A stretch of 64,000 nt of DNA from Amphritea sp. 1_MG-2023 (GTDB lineage Bacteria > Pseudomonadota > Gammaproteobacteria > Pseudomonadales > Balneatricaceae). Both the position numbers and the translations under genes were made by a program. A model generated the notes under the pieces. The model did not search any database. It saw nothing but the letters and a program-made list of their open reading frames with translations, and was not told where the DNA came from. Location: assembly GCF_030547545.1 (NCBI RefSeq), contig NZ_JAUOQE010000001.1, positions 186,001-250,000 on the forward strand, in the 5' to 3' direction. This document shows, piece by piece, positions 45,794 through 54,689 of the stretch (positions within the stretch are counted from its first letter, which is position 1; each line of letters starts with the position of its first letter).

Positions 45794-46180
45794 CAGTTGG
45801 GTCTTCCTTCAAAGCACGGTGTGCCGCTTAAATAGGGGATCAGGATTCACCCTGATCGGAATAGTGATATTGCATGGGTTTATCTTCTACCGAGGTGTGT
45901 TTTTGAGGTTGACTGTTAGCGACAGCATTCAGTACCTTTTTCGACCTATTATCGGTGCTGTTGTGCCGCTAGCGTTCCGCTTAGCACGGATCTGGTCGCA
46001 ATAAGCAAATAAATGTCGTTAATGGTTAATAGCGCAAGGCGGTGTCGGCAGACAATGCAATATATGAGTATGAATTGATGGATCACGGCGTTTGTTCTGA
46101 CCTGTAATGGCATGTTGGGGCGGGCCGCTGAGCTAGATAACTGAACCGATGCATTCCCGCGCACTGATGAGAGATACACC
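45794..46180. promoter_or_regulatory. gbcA/gbcB divergent control region
   Basis: 387 bp between the divergent betaine demethylase genes. It must hold both promoters. TGTCG-type pentamers occur at 45920-45924 (as CGACA), 46014-46018 and 46043-46047, the last inside TGTCGGCAGACA. A GbdR-type activator is the expected regulator; exact sites are not established here. Confidence 0.45.
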
Positions 46181-47308
46181 ATGACTAACACCATTCCTGC
46201 TACCGTTGGTTCCGAGAGTTTTATTCCGGTTAATACCCAAACTTGGGTTAATGGTCGACACAATGTTCGTTGTGTCAAAGTGATTCAAGAAACCTGGGAT
46301 GTGCGTACCTTCTGCTTTATGTCAGAACAGCCGGTAATGTACTTCTTTAAACCAGGTCAGTTTGTCACCCTTGAATTAGAGATTAATGCTGAGATGGTGA
46401 TGCGTTCCTATACCATTTCCAGTTCACCGTCGGTGCCTTATAGCTTCTCGATCACCGTTAAGCGAGATCCTAACGGTTTAGTTTCTAGCTGGTTACATGA
46501 CAACATGAAAGAGGGGGATGAACTGGCGGTGCATGGGCCTGTTGGGTTGTTCAACTGTATCGACTATCCCGCTAAAAAAGTGCTGCTACTGTCCGGAGGC
46601 GTGGGTATCACGCCGATGATGTCGATGGCGCGTTGGTGGTTTGATACTAATGCGGATGTGGATGTTGCCTTTGTGCATAGTGCCCGTACACCTCAGGATG
46701 TTATCTATCCGCGAGAGCTAGACCATATGTCGTCTCGGGTGGGAAATTTTGGTCTGCACCTTATTTGTGAAAAAATTGAAAGTGGTCAGGCGTGGCACGG
46801 TTATCGGGGTTATCTCGATCAGACTAAACTGGATATCATTGCGCCTGATTTCATGGAACGTGAAGTCTTCTGCTGTGGTCCCACCCCTTATATGAAGGCG
46901 GTTAAAGCACTGTTAGAGAATAGTGGCTTTGATATGAGTCATTATCATGAAGAGTCATTTGGTGCGACGCCGGTTGGAGTGGAAGAAGACGCGATAGAGA
47001 ATGCTGAAATCGCTCAAGAAGAGGCGGATTTGCTGACGCAGGAGGATATGCTGCGGGTTGAGTTTGCCGATAAGGGTAAGAGTATTCAGGTCGCTCCCGG
47101 TGAAACCCTGCACACGGCGGCGGCTAAGCTGGATCTATTGATTCCTAAAGCGTGCGGTATGGGTATTTGTGGCACCTGTAAAGTGATGGTGAAAGAGGGT
47201 GAAACCAGTATGGAACATAACGGCGGTATTACAGATGATGATGTTGCGGCGGGCTATGTGCTGTCCTGTTGCAGTGTGCCGCTAACCGATGTGGTGATTG
47301 AATACTGA
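46181..47308 (+). CDS. gbcB: Glycine betaine demethylase reductase subunit
   Basis: 375 residues. Flavin reductase domain (RSYTISSSPS at 75-84), NAD-binding LLLSGGVGITPMMSMARWWF (about 135-154), CCGPTPYM (231-238), and C-terminal 2Fe-2S ferredoxin domain with C325, C330, C333 and C363/C364. It passes NAD(P)H electrons to GbcA. Its divergent pairing with gbcA supports the assignment over the paralogue at 8549-9658, which has no adjacent oxygenase. Confidence 0.9.
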   Translation: MTNTIPATVGSESFIPVNTQTWVNGRHNVRCVKVIQETWDVRTFCFMSEQPVMYFFKPGQFVTLELEINAEMVMRSYTISSSPSVPYSFSITVKRDPNGLVSSWLHDNMKEGDELAVHGPVGLFNCIDYPAKKVLLLSGGVGITPMMSMARWWFDTNADVDVAFVHSARTPQDVIYPRELDHMSSRVGNFGLHLICEKIESGQAWHGYRGYLDQTKLDIIAPDFMEREVFCCGPTPYMKAVKALLENSGFDMSHYHEESFGATPVGVEEDAIENAEIAQEEADLLTQEDMLRVEFADKGKSIQVAPGETLHTAAAKLDLLIPKACGMGICGTCKVMVKEGETSMEHNGGITDDDVAAGYVLSCCSVPLTDVVIEY

Positions 47309-47734
47309 GTCGAGTGATTCCTTGCCCTCAAGCTAGCAGGGTACCGCGCTGTCGAGCGCGGTATCGCTGCCACCCTCTATAAGCCTCCTAGGCTCGATGT
47401 GCGCCTCTTTTGTCATTAATGATAACTCTCCTGTCGTGTGCCGTTTAGCCTGCGCCGGCGGATGATAACGTTGCTGCTTCAAGACAGTACCTCAAGACAG
47501 TACCGGCAAGCTAGTCTAACCTGAACTCAATGATCGCAATTTTAGGTGTCTGTATACCTGAATGCATAGCTTTGGTTAAGTTAACGGGTGTTTATAGTGT
47601 TGAATTAAACCGATGTAAGGCTATTCAGCGAGTAGTAGGCTTTACATCATCCGTTTTATCAAAGTGGCTATCATGATTGTGCATCAGCCGCTAAGCTTGC
47701 AGAGGTGAGCCGTCTATTGATATTAGGAGCGTTT
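47309..47734 (+). other. Intergenic region between gbcB and psiE
   Basis: About 425 bp with no gene. A 9-bp perfect hairpin TACCGCGCT-GTCG-AGCGCGGTA at 47342-47363 starts 34 bp after gbcB without a T-run and may still act as a 3-prime-end stabiliser. A 13-bp sequence (TCAAGACAGTACC) is tandemly duplicated around 47477-47503. Confidence 0.45.
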
Positions 47735-48211
47735 ATGAGACATGAAGAGTTACCTGACAATACAGCCGATGTACAATTAAACCTCCTGCATCGTTTGATT
47801 CGTGTTGCGATAAGGGTGCTGGCCCTATTGATGGTATTGGTCATCTACTGGAGTATCGCAGATGTTATCTATGTGCTTTATCTTAAACTCTCGACGCCCC
47901 CTTATTTTCTCTTAGATGTGGAAGATATCCTGCAGACATTTGGCGCTTTCATGATTGTATTGATAGCCGTTGAAATCTTTATCAATATTCGCTTATATCT
48001 TGGTTCGAATACAATTCCGGTGGAGTTAGTGGTGGCCACCGCACTCATGGCGGTGGCACGGAAAGTAATTGTATTAGATCTTAAACTCGTCTCGGCAGAA
48101 CAGATCTACGGCCTTGCCTTGGTCACCATCGCTTTGGGGGTGACTTACTGGTTAGTCAAACAAAAAGCGGATTCTCGAACGAAGATATTCAAATCTGATA
48201 CGCATAGCTGA
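47735..48211 (+). CDS. PsiE-family membrane protein
   Basis: 158 residues from the ATG at 47735 (TAGGAG site); a GTG at 47705 would add ten residues. Four membrane helices (VLALLMVLVIYWSIADVIYV; LQTFGAFMIVLIAVEIFINI; VELVVATALMAVARKVIV; IYGLALVTIALGVTYWLV). The central DVEDILQTFGAFMIVLIAVE matches the phosphate-starvation-inducible PsiE family, whose biochemical role is unknown. It stands alone between gbcB and the CBS-domain gene. Confidence 0.85.
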   Translation: MRHEELPDNTADVQLNLLHRLIRVAIRVLALLMVLVIYWSIADVIYVLYLKLSTPPYFLLDVEDILQTFGAFMIVLIAVEIFINIRLYLGSNTIPVELVVATALMAVARKVIVLDLKLVSAEQIYGLALVTIALGVTYWLVKQKADSRTKIFKSDTHS

Positions 48212-48351
48212 TAGAGTGGCTTAAGCGTCAGATGACCATGTGTTAACCATTAAGCCGTGCAGGGCTGCGACAATCTCGACTGAGGTTATCGCTTTCGCCC
48301 TGTTCACGGTATCCCTTATGATCGTTCTCTCAGGTTTAAACGGAAGCATCG

Positions 48352-50256
48352 ATGCAGGCAGAGCAAGTTGAAATTGCAGGTTTTTTGAAACAGTATCCCC
48401 CCTTTGATGAACTACCCGATACCGAGGTCGATCAGGTCGCCTGTCAGGTAGAGATCAGTTATTACCGGGCTGGCAGTGATATTTTTCAGTTTGGCGATGA
48501 GATTCATGATCTGGCGGTAATCCGCAGTGGCGCCGTCGAAATCTATCGCCGTAACGGGGCGCTGTATAATCGACTCAGCGAGGGCGAAATCTTTGGTCAG
48601 TTAAGCCTCTTAATGAGTCAGCGAGTGAGATTGCCGGCTCGAGCGATAGAAGATACCTTGCTCTACTTTATTCCCGAATCTGTCTTTATGTCACTGTGCG
48701 AGCGTTATGATTCATTTGCCTACTTTGTCGAGGTGGATGACAACATGCTGCATCAAGCGGTGGTGAATAAGCAGGAAAAAAGTGATCTGATGGTGTCTAA
48801 GGTGACGGCGTTGATCTCTCGTTTACCGGTGATGGCTGATACCTCTGCGACGATACGTGAGGTGGCGCAAAAGATGACGGCAGCAGGGGTTTCTTCATTA
48901 CTGATTATGGATTGTCCTCGTGATGGGCTTAATGAAGCCGCGACAATGGAGACCGATCAGTGTGCTGAGATGACATTGGCAGGCATTATTACCGATCGTG
49001 ATTTACGCACGCGGGTCGTGGCGCCAGGGCTGGATCTGGAGGCTTCGGTGACCGATGTGATGACGGTTGATCCTATCACTCTCGATGTCGACGCCTATGC
49101 TTTTGAAGCGATGTTGACCATGTTGCGTTATAACCTCCATCACTTGCCGATACTGGAAGATGATCGGCCTGTGGGCGTATTGGCGACCTCCGATATTATT
49201 CGTTATGAATCGCAAAGCAGCTTGTATATGGTGAGCACGATTTTGCGTCAAACCAGTGTTACTGAGCTGGCACAGCTACAGCCGCAGATTAACGCTTGTT
49301 TTGTCCGCATGGTGGGTGAAGGGGCGAATTCGCATATGATCGGCAGTGCCATGTCGGTGATTGGTCGTACCTTTAAGCAGCGTTTGCTAGAGCTGGGCGA
49401 AGCTACCTTGGGGCCTGCACCTTTGCCCTATTGTTTTTTGGCGTTGGGTTCAATGGCGCGTGATGAACAGTTAGTGGTGACCGATCAGGATAATGCGCTG
49501 ATTTTAGATAATCGTTATCTGCCCGCGTTACATGGCGAGTATTTTCAACAGTTGGCAGCCTTTGTCAGTGATGGGCTCGATCGGTGTGGTTACACTTATT
49601 GCACGGGTAACATTATGGCCACCAACCCTGAATGGCGTAAAACGCGGCAGGAGTGGCAGCAAACCTTTGCCGATTGGATTGATAACCCCAATCCTGAAGC
49701 ATTACTCAACTGTTCGATCTTTTTTGATCTCGATGGCGTGTGGGGAAAACTCGATTGGGCTGCCCAATTGAATAGCTTTATCGCCTTAAAAGCGCGGCAT
49801 TCTCCCCGCTTTTTGGCCAGCTTAGCGCGTAACGCCTTGAATCGGACGCCGCCATTGGGATTTTTTAAAGACTTTGTTATGGAGCAAGATGGTCAGCATG
49901 GCAGCTCTATTAATCTGAAACGTCGAGGCACTGCGCCGTTAACCGATCTGATCCGCGTCCATAGTTTAGCCGTTGGCGCAAAGGTGCAAAACTCCTTCGA
50001 GCGCTTGGATGATGTCGCCGACGCGGGCATTTTACCGCCGGGTATCGCCACGGATCTACGTGATGCATTGGAGTTTATTTCGATGGTCAGAATCCGTCAT
50101 CAAGCGGCCGATGTTGAGGCCGGCAGAACGCCCTCGAATAATATTAAACCTGAAATGCTAACGGACTTTGATCGCCGTAATCTGAAAGAAGCGTTTAAAG
50201 TGTTGAGTAATAGTCAGCGCTTTCTTAAATTCCGTTACCCGATGGCGGGACGCTAG
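48352..50256 (+). CDS. cNMP-binding/CBS/nucleotidyltransferase (DUF294) signalling protein
   Basis: 634 residues. Order: cyclic-nucleotide-binding-like domain (about 10-130; GEIFGQLSLLMSQRVRLPAR), a pair of CBS domains (about 155-290; GIITDRDLRTRVV and GVLATSDIIRYES), a DUF294 nucleotidyltransferase-like domain (about 330-460) with GSMARDEQLVVTDQDNALIL resembling the GS-x(n)-D-x-D catalytic motif, and a DUF294 C-terminal helical domain. Such proteins resemble GlnD-type regulators. The stop is immediately followed by the ATG of an exonuclease gene, so the two are co-translated and probably act together. Confidence 0.9.
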   Translation: MQAEQVEIAGFLKQYPPFDELPDTEVDQVACQVEISYYRAGSDIFQFGDEIHDLAVIRSGAVEIYRRNGALYNRLSEGEIFGQLSLLMSQRVRLPARAIEDTLLYFIPESVFMSLCERYDSFAYFVEVDDNMLHQAVVNKQEKSDLMVSKVTALISRLPVMADTSATIREVAQKMTAAGVSSLLIMDCPRDGLNEAATMETDQCAEMTLAGIITDRDLRTRVVAPGLDLEASVTDVMTVDPITLDVDAYAFEAMLTMLRYNLHHLPILEDDRPVGVLATSDIIRYESQSSLYMVSTILRQTSVTELAQLQPQINACFVRMVGEGANSHMIGSAMSVIGRTFKQRLLELGEATLGPAPLPYCFLALGSMARDEQLVVTDQDNALILDNRYLPALHGEYFQQLAAFVSDGLDRCGYTYCTGNIMATNPEWRKTRQEWQQTFADWIDNPNPEALLNCSIFFDLDGVWGKLDWAAQLNSFIALKARHSPRFLASLARNALNRTPPLGFFKDFVMEQDGQHGSSINLKRRGTAPLTDLIRVHSLAVGAKVQNSFERLDDVADAGILPPGIATDLRDALEFISMVRIRHQAADVEAGRTPSNNIKPEMLTDFDRRNLKEAFKVLSNSQRFLKFRYPMAGR

Positions 50257-50964
50257 ATGGTTAATAAACAAGCGATTGACTGGGCCGCACAGTTTCATGA
50301 AAGGGCGTTAAAAGCGACTGATGAGCGCTTACAGCGATTTTATCAACGGGGTGTGGTCGCTGCCGATACGCCGTTAGCTGAGGTACCGCTGGTGGCGCTA
50401 GACTTTGAAACCACCGGACTCGATCCCGCCCATGATGAGATTATCAGCATTGGCTTAGTGCCCTTTGATTGGCAGCGTATACGCCTCAGCGAAAGTCGCT
50501 ATTGGTTACTCAAACCCAATCGAGGCTTGACAGAAACCTCGGTGCCTTTTCATGGTATTACCCATTCACAGTTAGATGATGCGCCGGATCTGATGCACAT
50601 TTTAGAGGCCGTATTAGAAGCGATTGCGGGTAAAATCGTGGTGGTGCATTACCGTAATATCGAGCGGGAATTTCTCCATAGCGCGGTTAAAAAGCGCTTG
50701 GGGGAGGGGATTCGTTTTCCTATGATCGATACCATGGCGCTTGAAGCGATGCTTTATCGATATGGGCTGCTGAGCTTACTGAAACGGTTGATCGGTTGGC
50801 GACGAGAATCGATTCGCTTAGGCGATAGTCGTCAGCGTTATCATCTACCTCATTATGGTCAACATCATGCACTGACCGATGCGATTGCTACGGCGGAATT
50901 GCTTCAGGCACAAATTCGCCATCGTTACAGTGCTACAACACCGCTCAGTGAACTGTGGGTTTAG
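50257..50964 (+). CDS. DEDDh 3'-5' exonuclease (DNA polymerase III epsilon-like)
   Basis: 235 residues. Exo I motif VALDFETTGLDPAHDEIISI (about 46-65), Exo II region IVVVHYRNIEREFL in which a Glu-rich IERE stands where many relatives have the Asp, and Exo III HHALTDAIATAELLQ with the His and Asp of DEDDh enzymes. It begins directly after the stop of the CBS/nucleotidyltransferase gene. Homologous pairs of these two genes recur in Gammaproteobacteria; substrate may be a nucleotide signal or RNA end rather than replication errors. Confidence 0.88.
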   Translation: MVNKQAIDWAAQFHERALKATDERLQRFYQRGVVAADTPLAEVPLVALDFETTGLDPAHDEIISIGLVPFDWQRIRLSESRYWLLKPNRGLTETSVPFHGITHSQLDDAPDLMHILEAVLEAIAGKIVVVHYRNIEREFLHSAVKKRLGEGIRFPMIDTMALEAMLYRYGLLSLLKRLIGWRRESIRLGDSRQRYHLPHYGQHHALTDAIATAELLQAQIRHRYSATTPLSELWV

Positions 50965-50998
50965 CCGAGTCTAGGTAAGTCTAGGTAAGTCTAGACAG
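50965..50998. repeat. Short tandem repeat
   Basis: The decamer AGTCTAGGTA is repeated about three times directly after the exonuclease stop codon. No function evident. Confidence 0.6.
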
Positions 50999-51091
50999 TC
51001 TGATGCTTAACACCGCTATAGAGAGGGGCGTGCTATGGTTCACCACCGACGCTGATGGCCGGTGGTGAGTTCTCGGCTTGAATATTTGAAT

Positions 51092-52291
51092 TTAAGCGGC
51101 AACACTGCCGTGTGGATCGATGACAAATTTCTTCGCCGCACCGCCATCGAAATCAGCATAACCTTCGGGGGCTTGATCTAGCGAAATCATCTGTACATTG
51201 ACAGCCTTAGCGATATCGACCTTATCAAACAGAATCGCTTGCATTAGTGGGCGATGGTATTTCATCACCGGGCATTGACCGGTATGGAAGGAGTGCGATT
51301 TTGCCCAGCCTAAACCAAAGCGCATACTCAGCGCACCCTGTTTGGCGGCATCATCAATAGCTCCAGGATCTTCGGTGACATACAAGCCAGGGATACCGAT
51401 AGCCCCGCCCGCGCGAGTCATCTGCATCGCAGAATTGAGTACGGTTGCTGGTGCTTCAGCGCCATGATTACAGCCACAGGCGTGAGCTTCAAAACCGACA
51501 CAGTCAACAAAGGCATCCACCTCGCGCTCACCGAGAATCACTTCCAGCTTATCGGCCATCTCACCCTCTTGACGCAGATCGATGGTTTCACAGCCAAAGC
51601 TACGTGCCTGTTGTAAGCGCTCATCAATCATATCTCCCACAATCACGCAGGCCGCGCCTAATAGTTGTGCGGAAACGGCAGCGGCGAGGCCAACCGGTCC
51701 AGCACCGGCAATATAAACCGTCGAGCCTGGGCCCACGCCAGCGGTGATACAACCATGAAAACCCGTCGGAAATATATCGGATAGCAAGGTTAGATCGCGA
51801 ATCTTTTCCATAGCTTGATCCGAGTCGGGGAACTTCAGTAGGTTAAAATCGGCGTAGGGCACCATCACATATTCCGTCTGACCGCCGACCCAACCTCCCA
51901 TATCGACATAGCCGTAGGCAGCGCCTGGACGGGCGGGATTAACGTTGAGGCAGATACCCGTATTACCCTCTTTACAGTTACGGCAGCGACCACAGGCGAT
52001 ATTGAATGGCACGGAGACGATATCGCCAGGTTTAAGAAATTCGACATCGCTACCGCATTCGATAATTTGTCCGGTGATCTCATGACCTAGCACTAGGCCG
52101 GCTTCGGCAGTGGTACGACCACGCACCATATGTTGATCGGAACCACAGATATTGGTGGTTAGTACTCGCAGGATAACGCCGTGCTGACACTGACGTTTAC
52201 CCATGGATAGTTCTGGAAAAGCGATCGCTTCAATCGCAACTTCGCCCGCACCTTTATAAACAACACCTCGGTTGGCATGATGGCTACACAT
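51092..52291 (-). CDS. fdhA: Glutathione-independent formaldehyde dehydrogenase
   Basis: 399 residues from the ATG at 52291, seven bases after AGGAG; a GTG six bases earlier is less likely. Zinc alcohol-dehydrogenase fold: catalytic zinc ligands C49 and H70, structural zinc C100, C103, C106 and C114 (CGRCRNCKEGNTGIC), NAD-binding VYIAGAGPVGLAAAVSAQLL. Sequence matches the Pseudomonas putida-type NAD-dependent enzyme that oxidises formaldehyde to formate without glutathione. It would detoxify formaldehyde released by GbcAB and DgcAB, feeding the formate dehydrogenase downstream. Confidence 0.94.
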   Translation of the reverse strand: MCSHHANRGVVYKGAGEVAIEAIAFPELSMGKRQCQHGVILRVLTTNICGSDQHMVRGRTTAEAGLVLGHEITGQIIECGSDVEFLKPGDIVSVPFNIACGRCRNCKEGNTGICLNVNPARPGAAYGYVDMGGWVGGQTEYVMVPYADFNLLKFPDSDQAMEKIRDLTLLSDIFPTGFHGCITAGVGPGSTVYIAGAGPVGLAAAVSAQLLGAACVIVGDMIDERLQQARSFGCETIDLRQEGEMADKLEVILGEREVDAFVDCVGFEAHACGCNHGAEAPATVLNSAMQMTRAGGAIGIPGLYVTEDPGAIDDAAKQGALSMRFGLGWAKSHSFHTGQCPVMKYHRPLMQAILFDKVDIAKAVNVQMISLDQAPEGYADFDGGAAKKFVIDPHGSVAA

Positions 52292-52797
52292 GGTCACACT
52301 CCTATTATTTTTGTATTTTTATCACCCTTAAATGGGTGTCAATGCATGGTATTACGGCGCTGTGGCTTATGACTGCCTCGCACCGCGCAGGAGTTGATCA
52401 GACGCGACATTTTTGCCCGCCTTTTATTAGTGCAAGTGCGGTTAATAATGGCTGAAAAGGCCACCTCATGGGGCATTGCTCTGTCATGGCGTAAGCCGAT
52501 TACTGGCGCGTCGTTTAGAGATAAGTAAAACCTGCAGAGAGTCGTTTTTAGATATTCTGCGGCTGAAAAAAATCAAATAATATGGATTCCATCAAGCGAT
52601 CAGCGATACGGCTTAGGTCGAGATAATAAACTCAATAAGAACGATAAAATCGATCTGTGAATTGACCCTGTTGTTAGTTCATCGGTTGCCTTTTAATGTC
52701 CAAAAAAATAACAAATAACGTGAGTCATAAGCATCGGTGCGACGTTGCTTAACTCTTTGCATCTAGCATTAATGACGCGTTAACAGAGGGCACTGCC
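52292..52797. promoter_or_regulatory. Divergent region between fdhA and the GbdR-like regulator
   Basis: 506 bp with no gene that I can support. It contains the promoters of fdhA (leftward) and of the regulator (rightward). One CGACA (TGTCG on the fdhA strand) lies at 52405-52409. The right half is AT-rich. Confidence 0.45.
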
Positions 52798-53919
52798 ATG
52801 AATTCATCTACCGCTTTGGATCCTATTAAGGATTATCAAAAAGTCACTCGTGTGGGTTTTTTACTGCTCGATAACTTTACCATGATCGCTTTAGCTTCAG
52901 CGATTGAACCGCTGCGAATGGCTAATCAACTGTCTGGCTATGAACTCTATAGCTGGCATGTGGTTTCAGAAAACGGTACCGCCGTGAGCGCCAGTGATGG
53001 CTTAAGCTTTACCCCTGATTTTTCGATTACCGATATGCCAGAGTTAGACCTGCTGATTGTTTGTGGCGGAGTGGATATCACTCGTAGCTTTACGCAAAAG
53101 CAGGTGAGTTGGTTACAGTTGTTGGGGCGTCGCGGAGTGACCTTGGGTGGCATCTGTACCGGCGCCTACTTGCTCGCTCATGCTGGCTTATTGAATGGTT
53201 ATGATTGCAGCACTCACTGGGAGTGTATGGCCTCGCTGCAAGAACATTACCCGAAGGTGAATTGTAATAATCGTCTGTTTAGCATCGATCGTAATCGCAT
53301 GACCTCCTCTGGTGGTGTCTCACCGATGGATATGTTGCTGCATATGGTGTCGTTACAGCATGGCCCCAAACTCTCGATGGCTGTTTCGGATATGTTTATC
53401 TGTGATCGTATTCGCAGTGAGTTTGATCAGCAGCGCGTGCCTCTGCGTCAACTGCATAATGGTGGTGACAGTAAGCCCAAGTTGGTGGATGTGATTGAGT
53501 TGATGGAAAATAACCTAGAAGAGCCTATCGGCTTGGATGAACTCGCCGCCTTTGTCAGCGTGTCTCGTCGGCAACTCGAACGCATGTTTCTTAAATACCT
53601 TAACTGCTCACCGTCACGTTATTACCTCAAACTACGTCTCGACCGAGCGCGGCAATTATTAAAGCAATCGAGTATGCCCATTGTCGAGATATCCACCGCA
53701 TGCGGTTTTGTTTCCACGCCACATTTCAGCCGTTGCTATCGTAAGCATATTGGTATCTCGCCCAGAGATGAACGAAAAGGGGGCGTGCCAAGCGTCACGC
53801 CGACCCATGAAGACGCTGAGCCGCTCAATGACACAGGCTTCTTTGCCAGCATGAAACGCTCGGTGGCGGTGCTTAACTCGGCGCAAACAGAGCCGAGTTT
53901 TGGCTCGGTGGCGATTTAA
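52798..53919 (+). CDS. gbdR: GbdR-family AraC-type regulator, copy 2 (probable GbdR)
   Basis: 373 residues. DJ-1/PfpI-like domain with GFLLLDNFTMIALASAIEPL, LLIVCGGVDITRSF and LGGICTGAYLLAHAGLL, then tandem AraC helix-turn-helix motifs (LDELAAFVSVSRRQLERMFL; IVEISTACGFVSTPHFSRCY). Very close in wording to Pseudomonas GbdR, which responds to betaine and dimethylglycine and activates gbc, dgc, sox, glyA and related genes. Location between fdhA and the formate dehydrogenase module fits. The copy at 29622-30740 is nearly as close, so the symbol is tentative. Confidence 0.82.
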   Translation: MNSSTALDPIKDYQKVTRVGFLLLDNFTMIALASAIEPLRMANQLSGYELYSWHVVSENGTAVSASDGLSFTPDFSITDMPELDLLIVCGGVDITRSFTQKQVSWLQLLGRRGVTLGGICTGAYLLAHAGLLNGYDCSTHWECMASLQEHYPKVNCNNRLFSIDRNRMTSSGGVSPMDMLLHMVSLQHGPKLSMAVSDMFICDRIRSEFDQQRVPLRQLHNGGDSKPKLVDVIELMENNLEEPIGLDELAAFVSVSRRQLERMFLKYLNCSPSRYYLKLRLDRARQLLKQSSMPIVEISTACGFVSTPHFSRCYRKHIGISPRDERKGGVPSVTPTHEDAEPLNDTGFFASMKRSVAVLNSAQTEPSFGSVAI

Positions 53920-53937
53920 GCGGCACGACCTTGAGTA

Positions 53938-54386
53938 CCTCGCGGCGATAGGGTTCGCCTTTTGCTGATATTGGGTTATCGGCACGGGGGCGTGCCTCGC
54001 TACAAAGGTAGTGCATTTGTGGGAGCCGTGCCCTCACGGCGATGTGTTTTATTTGTGGTTCAATCGCGACGAGTACCCAGAGGGCATGCTAGCGTCGCTC
54101 GCTACAAAGGTAGTGCATTTGTGGGAGGCGTGCTGGCATGCCCCTTGGGTATCTCGCGGCGATAGGGTTCACCTTTTGCCGATATTGGGTTATCGGCACG
54201 GGGGCGTGCCTCGCTACAAAGGTAGTGCATTTGTGGGAGGCGTGCTGGCATGCCTCTTGGGTATCTCGCGGCGAAAGGGTTTACCTTTTGCCGATATTGG
54301 GTTATCGGCACGGGGGCGTGCCTCGCTACAAAGATATTGCACACCGATGGCACCGCCGGTGCGGTTCATGCTTCACCGCACCCTTG
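53938..54386 (+). repeat. Left REP-like repeat array flanking the formate dehydrogenase module
   Basis: Direct repeats with a 112-bp period (units beginning at 54118 and 54230) and a variant unit at 54018-54117. A 44-bp core occurs at 53964-54007, 54178-54221 and 54290-54333; it contains the inverted repeats GCCGATA/TATCGGC and GGCACG/CGTGCC. GTGGGAGCCGTG and CACGGCGAT at 54019-54043 form a REP-type hairpin. The array ends in a unique tail with CACCGCCGGTGCGGTTCATG. The same core and tail recur in reverse orientation at 61.8-62.4 kb. Confidence 0.9.
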
Positions 54387-54413
54387 TATCTCTACGGGGA
54401 TTGATTTGGTTTT

Positions 54414-54440
54414 TGGTAGGAGCCGCCTTTGGCGGCGCTG
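54414..54440. repeat. Single REP-like hairpin downstream of the fds operon
   Basis: GGTAGGAGC followed by a GCCGCC-TTT-GGCGGC hairpin, about 30 bp beyond the fdsD stop. It shares the GTAGGAGC head with the array at 10.8 kb and could serve as the 3-prime end of the fds transcript; there is no clear T-run on the fds strand. Confidence 0.6.
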
Positions 54441-54465
54441 AATGGTTGATACCCTGTGGCCGTGA

Positions 54466-54687
54466 TTAATCTTTTAGCAGCGACACGGCTTTTTGAGCAA
54501 TGGGCAGTAATTCGCTGCCGTCTTGTTGTAGATATGCCTTAATCTCAACTTTCATGGTGCGGGCCCAGAATTTGGTCATATGATTGGCGACCATTTCGGC
54601 TTCGGCTATTTCATCCCCGATATGGGTGTTGTTGGCGGCGATCTGATTGGCCATTCTGATTAGGCTGGTGAGTTGATGATTACCCAT
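54466..54687 (-). CDS. fdsD: Formate dehydrogenase delta subunit
   Basis: 73 residues. The wording LIRMANQIAANNTHIGDEIA and VANHMTKFWARTMKVEI is typical of FdsD, the small accessory subunit of soluble NAD-dependent molybdenum formate dehydrogenases. It starts 2 bp after the fdhD stop and is the last gene of the fds operon. Confidence 0.9.
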   Translation of the reverse strand: MGNHQLTSLIRMANQIAANNTHIGDEIAEAEMVANHMTKFWARTMKVEIKAYLQQDGSELLPIAQKAVSLLKD

Positions 54688-54689
54688 AT

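Noticed and set aside
53962-54469. Open frames up to 152 codons in the left repeat array
   Set aside because: Same reason: they span tandem repeats, with repetitive translations and no homology.
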